The notes under the pieces: model-generated
What the model was told of the DNA's origin: nothing
Databases searched by the model: none
Seen by the model: only the letters and a program-made list of their open reading frames with translations
Part shown: in pieces, positions 16,931 to 25,492 of the stretch
How positions within the stretch are numbered: position 1 is the first letter of the stretch
Layout: the number at the start of each line of letters is the position of its first letter
Made by a program: the position numbers and the translations under genes
DNA from: an uncultured Bacilli bacterium
GTDB taxonomy: Bacteria > Bacillota_I > Bacilli_A > RF39 > UBA660
Reading direction: 5' to 3'
Length of the DNA: 36,346 nucleotides
Assembly (NCBI GenBank): GCA_949841325.1
Contig: CATKZK010000010.1
Coordinates: 1 to 36,346 of the forward strand

Positions 16931-18178
16931 CTAGTCTTCTTTAATCAGTTCTTTAACCACACGTTTTGAAGCATTTCCATCATCTAAGTACGTATATTTA
17001 TTATTAAAGTCCTCATACTTTTTATCATATTTAAAATGTTCCATCTCTTTAATAGCCTTCACCAAGTCTTTTTCTTTTTCAACAATTGGTCCTGGTAATT
17101 CTTTAATATCAAAGTAGAAGTCCCTTAACTCATGTTGATACTCTTCTAAATCATACATGTAAAAGATCATTGGTCTTTTTAAAATAGAATAATCAAAGAA
17201 AACACTCGAATAATCTGTGATTAATAGATCCCCTAAGATATAAAGTTCATTGATATCATCATAATCTGAAACATTATAAATAAATCCTTCATACTTTTTA
17301 AAGTCAAAAGAATTCGCGACAAAATAATGTGCCCTAAAGAGAATAATGTATTCATCACTCAATTGTTCTCTTAAATAATCAAAATCAACTTCCGTCTTAT
17401 ATGTATAACCTATCCCTGATGTATGTTGATTATCACGCCATGTTGGTGCATAAAGAATAATCTTTTTATCCTTTGGTAAATTCAGTTCTTTTTTTACTCT
17501 TTCTACATCACTTTTTTTATAGTTGATGAGAAAGTCATTTCTCGGATATCCCTTTTCAATAACGATATGCTCTTTTCCTACTTTCCTTAGATTAAAAGCC
17601 GAAATAAATTTCTCTGTACAGAATTTTGAAGGAGATACCATATAAGAATACTTCTTTGAATCCACTTGATATTTATAACGGATATCTTTAAGTGAATTCA
17701 TGGCATTTCCACCCTTAACCTCGATATCAAATCCAAGTCTTTTAAGTGGAGTTCCATGCCAACATTGAATATAGACTTGGTTCTTTTTTTTAACTATTGT
17801 ATCAGGGACTCTCGAATTCGTTACCCAATATTTACTTGTCGCATAAAAGCGATAATAAGCAGCAGATCCATATTTAAGCACTTTTGTATTTCTATTCTTT
17901 TCTAAATGCTTATATTTACTTGGATCTTTAAAAAACCAAACAAATTCAAAGTCTTGATACTCATCACTTGTAAGCATATATTCATACATTGCTTTTGGAC
18001 TATCCACATACTTTCTTCCCATAAAAGCTTCAAAAAGTACACGTTTTTTCTTCACTGGTCTAATATAGAAAAAAAGGTAAATCATTCTATTTTTTACAAA
18101 GATACATCCTCTTAAGAGATGTCTAAAAAAGACATTTTTCTTTGATAAATTGACGAGCATTACTTTTAACTTGTTCAT
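16931..18178 (-). CDS. CDP-glycerol glycerophosphotransferase family (TagF/TagB-like)
   Basis: 415-residue membrane-associated transferase that uses CDP-glycerol (or CDP-ribitol) to extend or prime teichoic acid. Landmarks in order: YIQCWHGTPLKRLGF (the conserved HGT), GYPRNDFLI, IILYAPTWRDN, ILFRAHYFV and LLITDYSSVFFDYSILKRPMIFY. The N-terminal about 50 residues are basic and hydrophobic, fitting peripheral membrane binding. Its ATG directly follows the stop of the next TagF-family gene (TAAATG). It is about 40 residues longer than its tandem partner and clearly diverged from it, so the two are likely not redundant. Which is primase and which polymerase cannot be decided here. Confidence 0.92.
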   Translation of the reverse strand: MNKLKVMLVNLSKKNVFFRHLLRGCIFVKNRMIYLFFYIRPVKKKRVLFEAFMGRKYVDSPKAMYEYMLTSDEYQDFEFVWFFKDPSKYKHLEKNRNTKVLKYGSAAYYRFYATSKYWVTNSRVPDTIVKKKNQVYIQCWHGTPLKRLGFDIEVKGGNAMNSLKDIRYKYQVDSKKYSYMVSPSKFCTEKFISAFNLRKVGKEHIVIEKGYPRNDFLINYKKSDVERVKKELNLPKDKKIILYAPTWRDNQHTSGIGYTYKTEVDFDYLREQLSDEYIILFRAHYFVANSFDFKKYEGFIYNVSDYDDINELYILGDLLITDYSSVFFDYSILKRPMIFYMYDLEEYQHELRDFYFDIKELPGPIVEKEKDLVKAIKEMEHFKYDKKYEDFNNKYTYLDDGNASKRVVKELIKED

Positions 18179-19276
18179 TTATTTCACATCCTTTAAAATC
18201 GCATCCACTAATGCTTTAGTAGCACTTTCTTGTTCAACCACATATTTTTCTCTATAGGCTCTTAATACATTTCGATCATAATTTCCCTTATTAATTGTAT
18301 GAACTAAGGCTTCACTCTCTTTAAAGACATAGCCTTTTAAATCTTCATAGAGATTTGTATTAATTCCCTCTATTTTATTATACCTTTCTTCATCATAAAT
18401 ATAAAGCAAAACAGGTCTATTTAATATAGCTGCCTCGATAGAGATTGCAGAATAATCGGAAATGACGACATCAGCAATACTAAGCAATTCTAAGGAAGTA
18501 ACAGCATCATACGTATACTTTTTATCAACTATTATTTTCATTCGTGGATGAATCTTAATAATAAGTTTATAGTCACTTTCCTCAAAAGCTTGAATCAATT
18601 CATCTATTTTATATTCATCATAAGTACGAAATGTTGGCACATATAAAACTACTTTTTCTTTTTTTAATTCAGGATAGAGTTCATATACTTTTTTTCTATT
18701 TTCTTGTACTGTATGTTTTAAATAATCAACTCTTGGTAAACCACAAACGATAAATTTATCTTCTGGATAACCAAAAGCTTGACTGAAAAAGGGTCTCATG
18801 GCTTCAGAACTGCTCACAATTACATCATACTGTTTATGCATATTCATGATTTTAGCCCAACTTTGATCTCTTTTTGTATTTAAAGTTTGATAGCCAAACT
18901 TTTTGACTGCACCTAGAGAATGCCAAATCTGTACAATCTTAAGGCCCTTTTTATGGTGCACACAAGATATGGCCATTTGGTATCCATCGATAATGCAAAT
19001 TGATGCTTTCGCTAAATAAAAAAGTTGCACAAAGGGATGAAAGACATAACAAATAATCTGTATTACATTTGTCTTTTCCATGCGTTTCGTTAAAACCTTC
19101 ACCTGATATTTGGGATATCGTTTTCTCATATCTTCTATCATATACTGAAAATCAATAGATGCTTCATTTCCCTGTCTACTTAAAAATAAAACAAACTTTT
19201 CATTTCTTGGAATAATCTTAAAAAAGAAATTTACAATTTGTAAAGAAAGCTTATATATTCTAAGAAGTATGCTCAT
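18179..19276 (-). CDS. CDP-glycerol glycerophosphotransferase family (TagB/TagF-like)
   Basis: 365-residue member of the same family: LKIVQIWHSLGAVKKFGY, GLPRVDYL, VVLYVPTFRTYDEY, LIIKIHPRMK and DVVISDYSAISIEAAILNRPVLLY. The usual HGT is HSL here, the variant seen in part of the family, so it may act on a different acceptor than its neighbour. The start at 19276 is chosen because AGGAG lies seven bases upstream (19284-19288) and a good promoter sits just before it; a longer reading from a TTG would include the promoter. First gene of a two-gene operon ended by the terminator at 16851-16882. Confidence 0.9.
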   Translation of the reverse strand: MSILLRIYKLSLQIVNFFFKIIPRNEKFVLFLSRQGNEASIDFQYMIEDMRKRYPKYQVKVLTKRMEKTNVIQIICYVFHPFVQLFYLAKASICIIDGYQMAISCVHHKKGLKIVQIWHSLGAVKKFGYQTLNTKRDQSWAKIMNMHKQYDVIVSSSEAMRPFFSQAFGYPEDKFIVCGLPRVDYLKHTVQENRKKVYELYPELKKEKVVLYVPTFRTYDEYKIDELIQAFEESDYKLIIKIHPRMKIIVDKKYTYDAVTSLELLSIADVVISDYSAISIEAAILNRPVLLYIYDEERYNKIEGINTNLYEDLKGYVFKESEALVHTINKGNYDRNVLRAYREKYVVEQESATKALVDAILKDVK

Positions 19277-19294
19277 GATATCACTCCTATATGC

Positions 19295-19323
19295 ATTATA
19301 ACAATTCAATAAATAACTTACAA
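19295..19323 (-). promoter_or_regulatory. Promoter of the tandem TagF-family operon
   Basis: TTGTAA (19323-19318), 17-base spacer, perfect TATAAT (19300-19295) with an extended -10 TG. It begins five bases after the end of the decayed phosphodiesterase gene and 19 bases before the start codon, so the mRNA leader is very short. Confidence 0.75.
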
Positions 19324-19327
19324 TGTT

Positions 19328-20007
19328 TTATCTAAATTTATGAATTTCTTGATCATATTCGTGTAATAAATCGGCATAATTCGACGTTGGATAACAATTT
19401 TCAACATCTGCGAGTAATCGATCTAACTCTTCATATTTTTTCTTACTATCGACAACCCATATGGCTATAGGTTCCCCTCTTTCTGCAAAGTATTCAAATA
19501 ATCTCTTTCCATGGTATCCACGAATTTCTTTTTATAAGTGATTGAAGGCTGAAGAAACTCCATCTAATCCATATAATGCTTTTTCTGTATCATCATAGCC
19601 AATAACTGGAAAACAAGGATATAAGCTATCTTCCTCTTTTATTGCCATTAGTGTATTTACATCTCGACCAATAAAAGTAATTGCTGTATTGGGATATTTC
19701 TTACATAAAGCCACTAATTCTTTTGCATATTTTCTACTTTCTGCTTTTTTCTCTTTTCCAAAGTTTGTCTTAATCTCAATAAAAAGAGGTTTCCCCTTTT
19801 TCGAGTTGAATCAAAGGCCTCCATCACATTTTCAAGAGTTTGATAATTCATAAGTACAAAACCTCCATCTTTTGTCTGCCTAATATCAATTTCAATCGCA
19901 TCAATATTTTGATGTTCTATAGAGGACTTTATCGCCTCTAAAGTGTTTTCTATACAAGGTTTTTCTATTACTCTTCCACGATGCGCTGTAAATTTTGGTT
20001 ATCTCAT
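19328..20007 (-). pseudogene. Decayed glycerophosphodiester phosphodiesterase (GDPD)
   Basis: Remnant of a GDPD, an enzyme that splits glycerophosphodiesters and, in some relatives, glycerol-phosphate teichoic acid. The ribosome site (AGGAGA, 20015-20020) and ATG (20007) are intact, but codon 3 is TAA. KFTAHRG, the ENTLEAI segment and IDAIEIDIRQTKDGG are the family's start. Then VLM runs straight into NYQTLENVM near 19846, so about 50 residues with the catalytic HD motif are missing. A one-base frameshift lies near 19793-19806, before LFIEIKTNFGKE. Another in-frame TAA is at 19532-19534. The C-terminal part (RGYHGKRLFEYF, GEPIAIWVVD) reads on to a TAA at 19328. Four separate lesions make a functional protein very unlikely. 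Confidence 0.88.
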
Positions 20008-20052
20008 CCTATGTTCTCCTTTAAAGAGAATAAACCCATTCTCCCCATAGAA

Positions 20053-20102
20053 ATTGTACCATTTTTTTTTTTTTTTTTAGCAATCTCTAAATACATTGTC
20101 AA
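20053..20102 (-). promoter_or_regulatory. Poly-A-tract promoter-like element (copy 2), upstream of the GDPD pseudogene
   Basis: On the minus strand: TTGACA (20102-20097), 17 bases, TTGCTA (20083-20078) running into an A17 tract (20078-20062), then TGG and TACAAT (20058-20053), a good extended -10. TTGCTA to TACAAT is 19 bases. The order of boxes, the 17-base TTGACA spacing and the TTAG and TTGCTA words are shared with copy 1 at 7-55; over the 25 bases from TTGACA to TTGCTA the two agree at 18. It lies 46 bases before the pseudogene's ATG. Promoter function is inferred. Confidence 0.6.
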
Positions 20103-20127
20103 GACCTCTTTTTACATTTTTTGACAT

Positions 20128-20151
20128 AAAAAAAGCAAATAACGACTTGCT
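20128..20151 (-). terminator. Terminator after the GtrB-like gene
   Basis: A short stem AGCAA/TTGCT (20134-20138 with 20147-20151), an 8-base loop and a seven-T tail on the minus strand. The stem is short, so confidence is moderate. Confidence 0.5.
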
Positions 20152-20172
20152 ATTTATAAGAAAGAAATAAAA

Positions 20173-21123
20173 CTAACTCTTCTTTTTATTGCTCAATTCC
20201 TCTTTTGTAATATACAAAGGACGTTTTTTTGTCTCCATGTAAATACGGGCAATATATTCACCAATAATTCCTAAACAAAAGAGGATAAGACTTCCAATAA
20301 GCAACACAGTTACAATTAATGTTGGATATCCTGGAACATCAATTGTAAAGAATATTTTCTGTATGATAACGACAACTAAATAAAGGAAGCACAAAAGGGA
20401 AACTAGTAATCCTCCAAATGTCGCGATTCGCAAAGGAGCTACTGAAAATGAGATAATTCCTGATATTGCATAGAGGAATAATTTTTTTATACCAAAACTG
20501 CTTTTTCCATAAAGTCTACTTTCTGGTGTATATGGCATATAGTAAGTATTAAAACCTACCCAACTAAATATTCCTTTTGAAAAACGATTCGCTTCCTTTA
20601 GACTCAAAATAGATTCCACTACATATCGTCTAAACACACGAAAGTCACTAGCGCCATCTACTAACTCTACTTCAGATATTTTATTAATAAGGGCATAAAA
20701 CTTCTTCTTTAAATAAGTCATTGTTTTGTCTTCAATTCTTCTCTCTTGATAACAACAAACACAGTCATACTCTTCCTTTTTCTCTAAAACTTGAACCATC
20801 TCTACTAAAAGTTCAGGCTTTTGCTGTAAATCAGCATCAATAATACCTACATAATCCCCTGTTGCTCGTTCAAGACCTGCATACATGGCGGCCTCTTTAC
20901 CAAAATTTCTCGAAAAATGGAGAACTTCTATTTCAAAGTCTTGTTTCTTTAACAATTTCTTCAGTTCAACAATGGTCTTATCTGATGATCCATCATCAAT
21001 AAAAATAAGTTCTATGTTATAAGAAAGCACAGAAAAACATCTCTTAAAAGCTTTATAAAGAGGCTCAATACTTTTTTCCTCATTATAACATGGAATAATA
21101 ACACTTAACTTTTGTTTCTTCAT
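20173..21123 (-). CDS. GtrB/ArnC-like polyprenyl-phosphate glycosyltransferase
   Basis: 316-residue GT2 with two C-terminal membrane helices (about 230-258 and 268-293), the layout of GtrB, ArnC and Bacillus YkoT. LSVIIPCYNEEKSIEPL, FIDDGSSDKT, the acceptor-region NFGKEAAMYAGL and the metal-binding GIIDADLQQKPE are present, as is the DGASDFRVFRR segment of this group. It loads a sugar onto undecaprenyl phosphate. The ATG at 21123 has AGGTGA six bases upstream; a GTG inside that site is rejected. It follows yebC across a terminator and has no GT-C partner next to it, though the DUF2142 protein at 10968-13007 could use its product. Confidence 0.9.
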   Translation of the reverse strand: MKKQKLSVIIPCYNEEKSIEPLYKAFKRCFSVLSYNIELIFIDDGSSDKTIVELKKLLKKQDFEIEVLHFSRNFGKEAAMYAGLERATGDYVGIIDADLQQKPELLVEMVQVLEKKEEYDCVCCYQERRIEDKTMTYLKKKFYALINKISEVELVDGASDFRVFRRYVVESILSLKEANRFSKGIFSWVGFNTYYMPYTPESRLYGKSSFGIKKLFLYAISGIISFSVAPLRIATFGGLLVSLLCFLYLVVVIIQKIFFTIDVPGYPTLIVTVLLIGSLILFCLGIIGEYIARIYMETKKRPLYITKEELSNKKKS

Positions 21124-21171
21124 GTTTTTCACCTACTTCTATCTTATCAAAAAATTCCCCTTTTTAACAAT

Positions 21172-21191
21172 AAAAAAGGAGATTATTCTCC
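21172..21191 (-). terminator. Terminator overlapping the yebC stop codon
   Basis: GGAGA/TCTCC stem (21178-21182 with 21187-21191), four-base loop and TTTTTT on the minus strand. The stem includes the last codons of the yebC-type gene. Confidence 0.65.
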
Positions 21192-21902
21192 TAAATTTAC
21201 ATTATGATAGACTTCCGTTACGTCATCTATATTTTCAAGTAATCCTAATAGACGCGTAAATACCTCTAAATCTTCGCCTTCTAATGTCACTTTCTCTTTT
21301 GCATACCATCCAATTTCATCAATTGTATATTCTATGGTTGGAATAAGCTCTTCTAAAGTATCTTTTATAGAAGAAGCATCACTTGGTTTAGCAGTAATTA
21401 CAATTTCCTCATTTAGAGATTCAATATCGACAATTTCAATTCCCTTATCTAAAAGGGTCATCATAATCGTCTCTTCATCATTAGATTTTACCCCAATAAT
21501 CGCGAGATAATCATAATTATAAGCAACCGAATTCGTTACTCCTAGACTTTTATGACATTTATTAAAGGCTTCTCTTACAAAGGAAACTGTACGATTCACA
21601 TTATCCGTTAAGCACTTTACAATTAAAGTAGAAGCTCCTGGACCAAATCCCTCATAAGATAATTCTTGATAGTCTTCTCCTCCTGCACCTTTTGCTTTAT
21701 CTATAGCACGATTTATAATATCACTTGGCACTTGATTTCTTTTAGCCTTTTCAACTACTCTTTTTAAATGCAAGTTGCTTTCTATTTCAGGGTTTCCTTT
21801 AGCTGCCAAATAAATCTCTTTTGCAAATGTCGAATATAACTTTGCTTTGGCTGCCCCTGTCTTTTGAATACTTGCTTTTCTTACTTCATATGCTCTTCCC
21901 AT
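21183..21902 (-). CDS. YebC/PmpR family protein, YeeI (YebC2) type
   Basis: 239-residue cytosolic protein, full length for the family. It has the MGR start, YSTFAKEIYLAAKGNPEIESN, VPSDIINRAIDKAKG and LSYEGFGPGASTLIVKCLTDNVNRT, and the closing VYHNVNLGE; these match the YeeI branch rather than classical YebC. Long annotated as a transcription factor, YebC2-type proteins are now linked to relief of ribosome stalling at proline runs. It sits downstream of the patatin and argS genes, a translation-related neighbourhood. The terminator overlaps its 3' end. Confidence 0.93.
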   Translation of the reverse strand: MGRAYEVRKASIQKTGAAKAKLYSTFAKEIYLAAKGNPEIESNLHLKRVVEKAKRNQVPSDIINRAIDKAKGAGGEDYQELSYEGFGPGASTLIVKCLTDNVNRTVSFVREAFNKCHKSLGVTNSVAYNYDYLAIIGVKSNDEETIMMTLLDKGIEIVDIESLNEEIVITAKPSDASSIKDTLEELIPTIEYTIDEIGWYAKEKVTLEGEDLEVFTRLLGLLENIDDVTEVYHNVNLGE

Positions 21903-21948
21903 GGTATCTCTTCTTTCCCTTCTATTATAAATAGTTTTTATAGGATAA

Positions 21949-23001
21949 TCAATAATTTTTTATGCGATTTAAATAGTGATAGAACTCATCTTTTTTAAAA
22001 TTTTTCATTTCTTTTTTTAGTTTTCTTATAAGTCTATTGACATCATAAATTTCTAAGTCTTTACTCTTTGCTTTACTCAAAAACATTTCTAGACAGTAAA
22101 GAGTCAATTCTCTTTTATTCTTTACATGCCATTTCTTACAAAGTTTTTCTATCTCCATCTTACTAAAATTACGATGAATAAAATCATAATAGTAACGACT
22201 TTTTCTTTTAAATGAGAACTTTTTCCCTTCCAGTTTACCTAGTACTTTTAATGTATCGATATACCCTCTTTTCATGTTTTCCTTACTTCGATCTTTATCA
22301 AGAAGTAAGACTGACCCTATATTCTTTTTAGGGCTTATAATGGTTACCTTTGTCTCTTTCTTGCGCTTCTTTTTAATAAGACCAAACTTTTTTACGCGTA
22401 CTCCAATAATGTCATTACATCCCATCCGTTCAAGTAAAGTAATGGGTAAGACATTAGTAAATCCGCCATCTAAATAATAATGATCATCAATAATCTTATT
22501 CATATTGAATACTGGCAAATAACAAGAAGCCATAATATAATCAGTTAACTTTCCTTTAGGAATATCATCAATCGTAAGTTCTAAAGGCTTAAAATCACTT
22601 AATCTAACTGTAACAAGACCAAACTTTATCTTACTTTTACGTACCTTTTCCTCGTCTATATAATGATTCAAAAACTTTTTAAATGTTGTCGTATCAATTC
22701 CCTTATTTTTTAAAATTTCTTTTACTTTATTAAAGGTACTTTTAATGTCATCTTTTGCTATACTTCGAGTGACGATAGAATGTACAACATTTGGTTCCAT
22801 ATTAAATACAGTTGCATCTAACTCTTTCCATAGACGTTCAAGAAGCGCAAAATCTCCTTGACATATCAAAGCTGCATTGACCGAGCCAATGGATGTCCCT
22901 GCTATCGCTTTAAATCGATAACCATTTTTAGTGAGTGCCTTATAAGCTCCTATTTGATAAGCTCCTTTTGCGCCTCCACCTTCTAAAGCTAAACCTTGCA
23001 A
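21949..23001 (-). CDS. Patatin-like phospholipase
   Basis: 350-residue hydrolase of the patatin family with a Ser-Asp dyad: oxyanion loop GGGAKG (8-13), nucleophile S37 in GTSIG, and D178 in YLDGGFTN. The C-terminal third (from about 215) is lysine-rich and helical, beyond the usual bacterial patatin core. No signal peptide, so it acts on cytoplasmic-side lipids. The start is a TTG: AAAGGGTGAT lies seven bases upstream, and an in-frame TGA at 23008-23010 excludes any longer reading, while a nearby ATG is out of frame. It lies 40 bases after argS and 46 before yebC. Confidence 0.9.
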   Translation of the reverse strand: MQGLALEGGGAKGAYQIGAYKALTKNGYRFKAIAGTSIGSVNAALICQGDFALLERLWKELDATVFNMEPNVVHSIVTRSIAKDDIKSTFNKVKEILKNKGIDTTTFKKFLNHYIDEEKVRKSKIKFGLVTVRLSDFKPLELTIDDIPKGKLTDYIMASCYLPVFNMNKIIDDHYYLDGGFTNVLPITLLERMGCNDIIGVRVKKFGLIKKKRKKETKVTIISPKKNIGSVLLLDKDRSKENMKRGYIDTLKVLGKLEGKKFSFKRKSRYYYDFIHRNFSKMEIEKLCKKWHVKNKRELTLYCLEMFLSKAKSKDLEIYDVNRLIRKLKKEMKNFKKDEFYHYLNRIKNY

Positions 23002-23041
23002 CTTGCATCACCCTTTATTTTTCGTATCATATCTTTTATCA

Positions 23042-24772
23042 CTACATCTTTTCCACTTCTTCAATGCCAAGAAGGTTTAATAAATGACGAAGTGTATTAT
23101 AGACTAGCTGTGAAAGAGCAATATAAGTACTCTGTATTTCCATACACTCTTCCTTTGCTATATTATAGTTTGCATAAAATTTATTATAAATACTACATAA
23201 TTCATAGAGATATTCACAAATGTAATTTGTCGTAATTTCTTGATAAGCACTTGTAAGGACTTTAGGAAGTTCTGTCAATTTGACAAGAATATCACGTGTT
23301 TCATTATTTGGGATACAAGCTAAAGATTCCTTTCGGCCTAATTTAGTAAGCAATGAATGAATACGCATTGTGGTATAGACAATATAGATTCCAGTCTTTC
23401 CTTCAAAGGAAGTAAATTTATCTACATCAAAGATATAATCGGTCTTTCTTGAAGGTAAGAGATCGGAATACTTAAGGGTCGCTACTGTTAATTTATTTGC
23501 AACGTCTTCTCTTTCTTTTCCCACAATATCTTCTTTTATCTTTGGTTCAATTTTATCTCTTACAAGTTTAATAAGCTCCTTTAAACTCATAATCCCTCCA
23601 TCACGTGTTTTAAATGGCTTTCCATCTGGTCCATTAATTGTTCCAAAACCTAAGAATCTAAAATCCATCGTTTCAGGCACTAAACCACTCTTTTTAGCCC
23701 CTCTAAAAACTTGTTCAAAATGAAGGTTTTGTCTTTCATCGACAAAATACCATATACCATCTGGTTTAAAGTCTTGCATTCTTTGCATAATGGTTGCTAA
23801 GTCTGTTGTGGCATAAGAAACAGCTCCATCACTTCTTACAAACATTAAAGGAGGCATTTCTTTTGTATCACATTCTTCTTTTACATGCATAATCAAAGCA
23901 CCTTCTGATAGTTGAGTGACTCCCTTTTCTTTGAAAAAGTCTAAAACTGGTTCAACATAAGGATCGGCATCACTTTCTCCATATGAATAATCAAAAGAAC
24001 AATTTAAAAAATCATAAACACGTTTTGAATCTTCTTTACTGACATTCACAATATGTTGCCATAAAGCACGAATTCCTCTTTCTCCCTTTTGAAGACGTTC
24101 TGTAAGAAGCTTCGCTTCATTGGCATACACTTCGTCTTCCTTTTTCCGTTTACTAGCTCGAGGATAAATAACAGCCAATTCCTCATTGGTAACAGGAGAG
24201 GTCTTCGAATATTCTCCCTCATAAGAGACGTCAAAATAAGGTAAATCAGGGTACATTTCTTGGATTTCACGAATGACTAACCCAAGTGGCGTTCCCCAAT
24301 CTCCCCAATGAACATCTGAAATGGCTTTATCTCCAAAAAGAGTAATAATTCTTCTTACAGCTTCCCCAATATTGCAGCGAAGATGGCCTACATGAAGTTC
24401 TTTTGCAATATTAGCACCCCCATAATCTAAAACAATGGTCTTCGGATTTTCTGTATGGTCTACAAAGATATTAAAATCTTCAATTCCTTCATTTAATTCT
24501 GTTAACAATACTTCATCTGAAAAAGAAACATTGATAAATCCAGGTCCTTGAATATTCACATTGGTAAAACGGTTATCTAAAGAATCAACAATACGACTTG
24601 CTATTTCCTGAGGAGAAGTACTATATTTTTTTGCAAGTTGCATCGCAATATTTATTTGATATTGTCCATATTCTGGCATTTTAGACTTTTCTAACTTTAC
24701 TATTTCTACCTCATATCCACAGGCATTTATCACATCACATAAATAATTTTCTGTTTTCTTTATTAAGCTCAT
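23042..24772 (-). CDS. argS: Arginyl-tRNA synthetase
   Basis: 576-residue class I synthetase that charges tRNA-Arg. The N-terminal additional domain (1-105) is followed by the catalytic core with HVGH (127-130, in the KELHVGHLRCNIG segment), DVHWGDWGTPLG, and the KMSKS-region equivalent GKPFKTRDGG typical of ArgRS. The C-terminal DALR-type anticodon domain begins around IYTTMRIHSLL and ends at LLNLLGIEEVEKM. Full length for the family. It seems to head the argS-patatin-yebC unit; a terminator of the cold-shock gene lies just upstream. Confidence 0.97.
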   Translation of the reverse strand: MSLIKKTENYLCDVINACGYEVEIVKLEKSKMPEYGQYQINIAMQLAKKYSTSPQEIASRIVDSLDNRFTNVNIQGPGFINVSFSDEVLLTELNEGIEDFNIFVDHTENPKTIVLDYGGANIAKELHVGHLRCNIGEAVRRIITLFGDKAISDVHWGDWGTPLGLVIREIQEMYPDLPYFDVSYEGEYSKTSPVTNEELAVIYPRASKRKKEDEVYANEAKLLTERLQKGERGIRALWQHIVNVSKEDSKRVYDFLNCSFDYSYGESDADPYVEPVLDFFKEKGVTQLSEGALIMHVKEECDTKEMPPLMFVRSDGAVSYATTDLATIMQRMQDFKPDGIWYFVDERQNLHFEQVFRGAKKSGLVPETMDFRFLGFGTINGPDGKPFKTRDGGIMSLKELIKLVRDKIEPKIKEDIVGKEREDVANKLTVATLKYSDLLPSRKTDYIFDVDKFTSFEGKTGIYIVYTTMRIHSLLTKLGRKESLACIPNNETRDILVKLTELPKVLTSAYQEITTNYICEYLYELCSIYNKFYANYNIAKEECMEIQSTYIALSQLVYNTLRHLLNLLGIEEVEKM

Positions 24773-24850
24773 AAAATCAGCTCCCTTTATCTCTTAAATT
24801 ATATAGTAAAATTGCCTTTTAAACAAGGAAAAGATAGAAAATAAGACATG

Positions 24851-24875
24851 AAAAAAACACTTACATGAAGTGCTT
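24851..24875 (-). terminator. Terminator after the cold-shock gene
   Basis: Stem AAGCACTT/AAGTGTTT (24855-24862 with 24868-24875, one G-U pair), five-base loop and seven T on the minus strand. Confidence 0.75.
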
Positions 24876-24882
24876 TGCATTA

Positions 24883-25092
24883 CTACTTCTCTTCTTTTAA
24901 GGATTCAACCTCTTGAGCTTGGTATCCTTTTTCGGTATTAATTAGGTTAAAACGTACAGCTTCTCCTTCTTCCAATGTCTTATATCCATGCATTTTTATT
25001 GCTGAATAATGGACAAAGATATCGTTTCCTTCTGTATTTTCAATGAAACCAAATCCTTTTTCATTGTTAAACCATTTAACACGGCTTTCCAT
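24883..25092 (-). CDS. Cold-shock domain protein (CspA family)
   Basis: 69-residue single cold-shock domain that binds single-stranded RNA/DNA and melts mRNA structure. RNP1 is KGFGFIE (12-18), RNP2 is DIFVHYSAI (24-32), and the VKWFNNEKGFG opening is typical. AGGAGG-type ribosome site just before the ATG. It is a single gene between terminators, with a possible -10 (GATAAT, 25142-25137, TG extended) about 45 bases upstream and a small GC-rich hairpin (GTGC/GCAC, 25120-25131) in the leader. Long structured leaders are common for csp genes. Confidence 0.95.
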   Translation of the reverse strand: MESRVKWFNNEKGFGFIENTEGNDIFVHYSAIKMHGYKTLEEGEAVRFNLINTEKGYQAQEVESLKEEK

Positions 25093-25219
25093 ACTACAAA
25101 CCTCCTCTCACAACTCTTGTGCCGCAGCACTTTTTTATTATCGCATAAATTGAAGCAAGAAAACTGTAAACTTTCTGCCATATTTCTGTAATAAAACTGT
25201 AATGAAAATGTACATTCAC

Positions 25220-25242
25220 AAAAAAAGAACTTACTTAAGTTC
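25220..25242 (-). terminator. Short hairpin with T run upstream of csp
   Basis: GAACTTA-AG-TAAGTTC palindrome (25227-25242) followed by seven T on the minus strand. It could end readthrough from the formate-THF ligase unit, or act in a csp leader if transcription begins farther upstream. Confidence 0.55.
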
Positions 25243-25457
25243 CCTCATTGTATCATAATAGACCTTAAAAACCTACTTCTTTTCATATGATAAATCTCCA
25301 ATAGGACGTGCATTCTTACTGTAATTGTAACATTTTGTACATATGTTTTGGTGGTACCTATGTAAAACACATCAATTTGTCATGTATTTTACATGAGATT
25401 TTTTGCCTTTATTACCTTTCAATATTTTTCATTTTTATTATGAAAATTTTAGTAATG

Positions 25458-25492
25458 AAAAGGTAGTTGACAATATTTCAACTACCTTTTTT
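25458..25492. terminator. Bidirectional terminator after the formate-THF ligase gene
   Basis: A perfect 13-base stem (25458-25470 with 25478-25490; arm AAAAGGTAGTTGA) and 7-base loop. T runs lie on both sides, stronger on the plus strand. It lies 20 bases past the fhs stop codon. Confidence 0.8.

Noticed and set aside
25247-25252. TACAAT with extended TG as csp promoter
   Set aside because: The start site would fall inside the hairpin with T run at 25220-25242, and no -35 is seen; a later -10 at 25137-25142 is at least as good.
25350-25358. GGTGGTACC on the plus strand, matching the core of a T-box riboswitch, followed by a hairpin and T run
   Set aside because: No AGGG/CCCT antiterminator pairing, no recognisable stem I with specifier loop upstream, and no plus-strand gene to control for over 4 kb. 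Likely chance.
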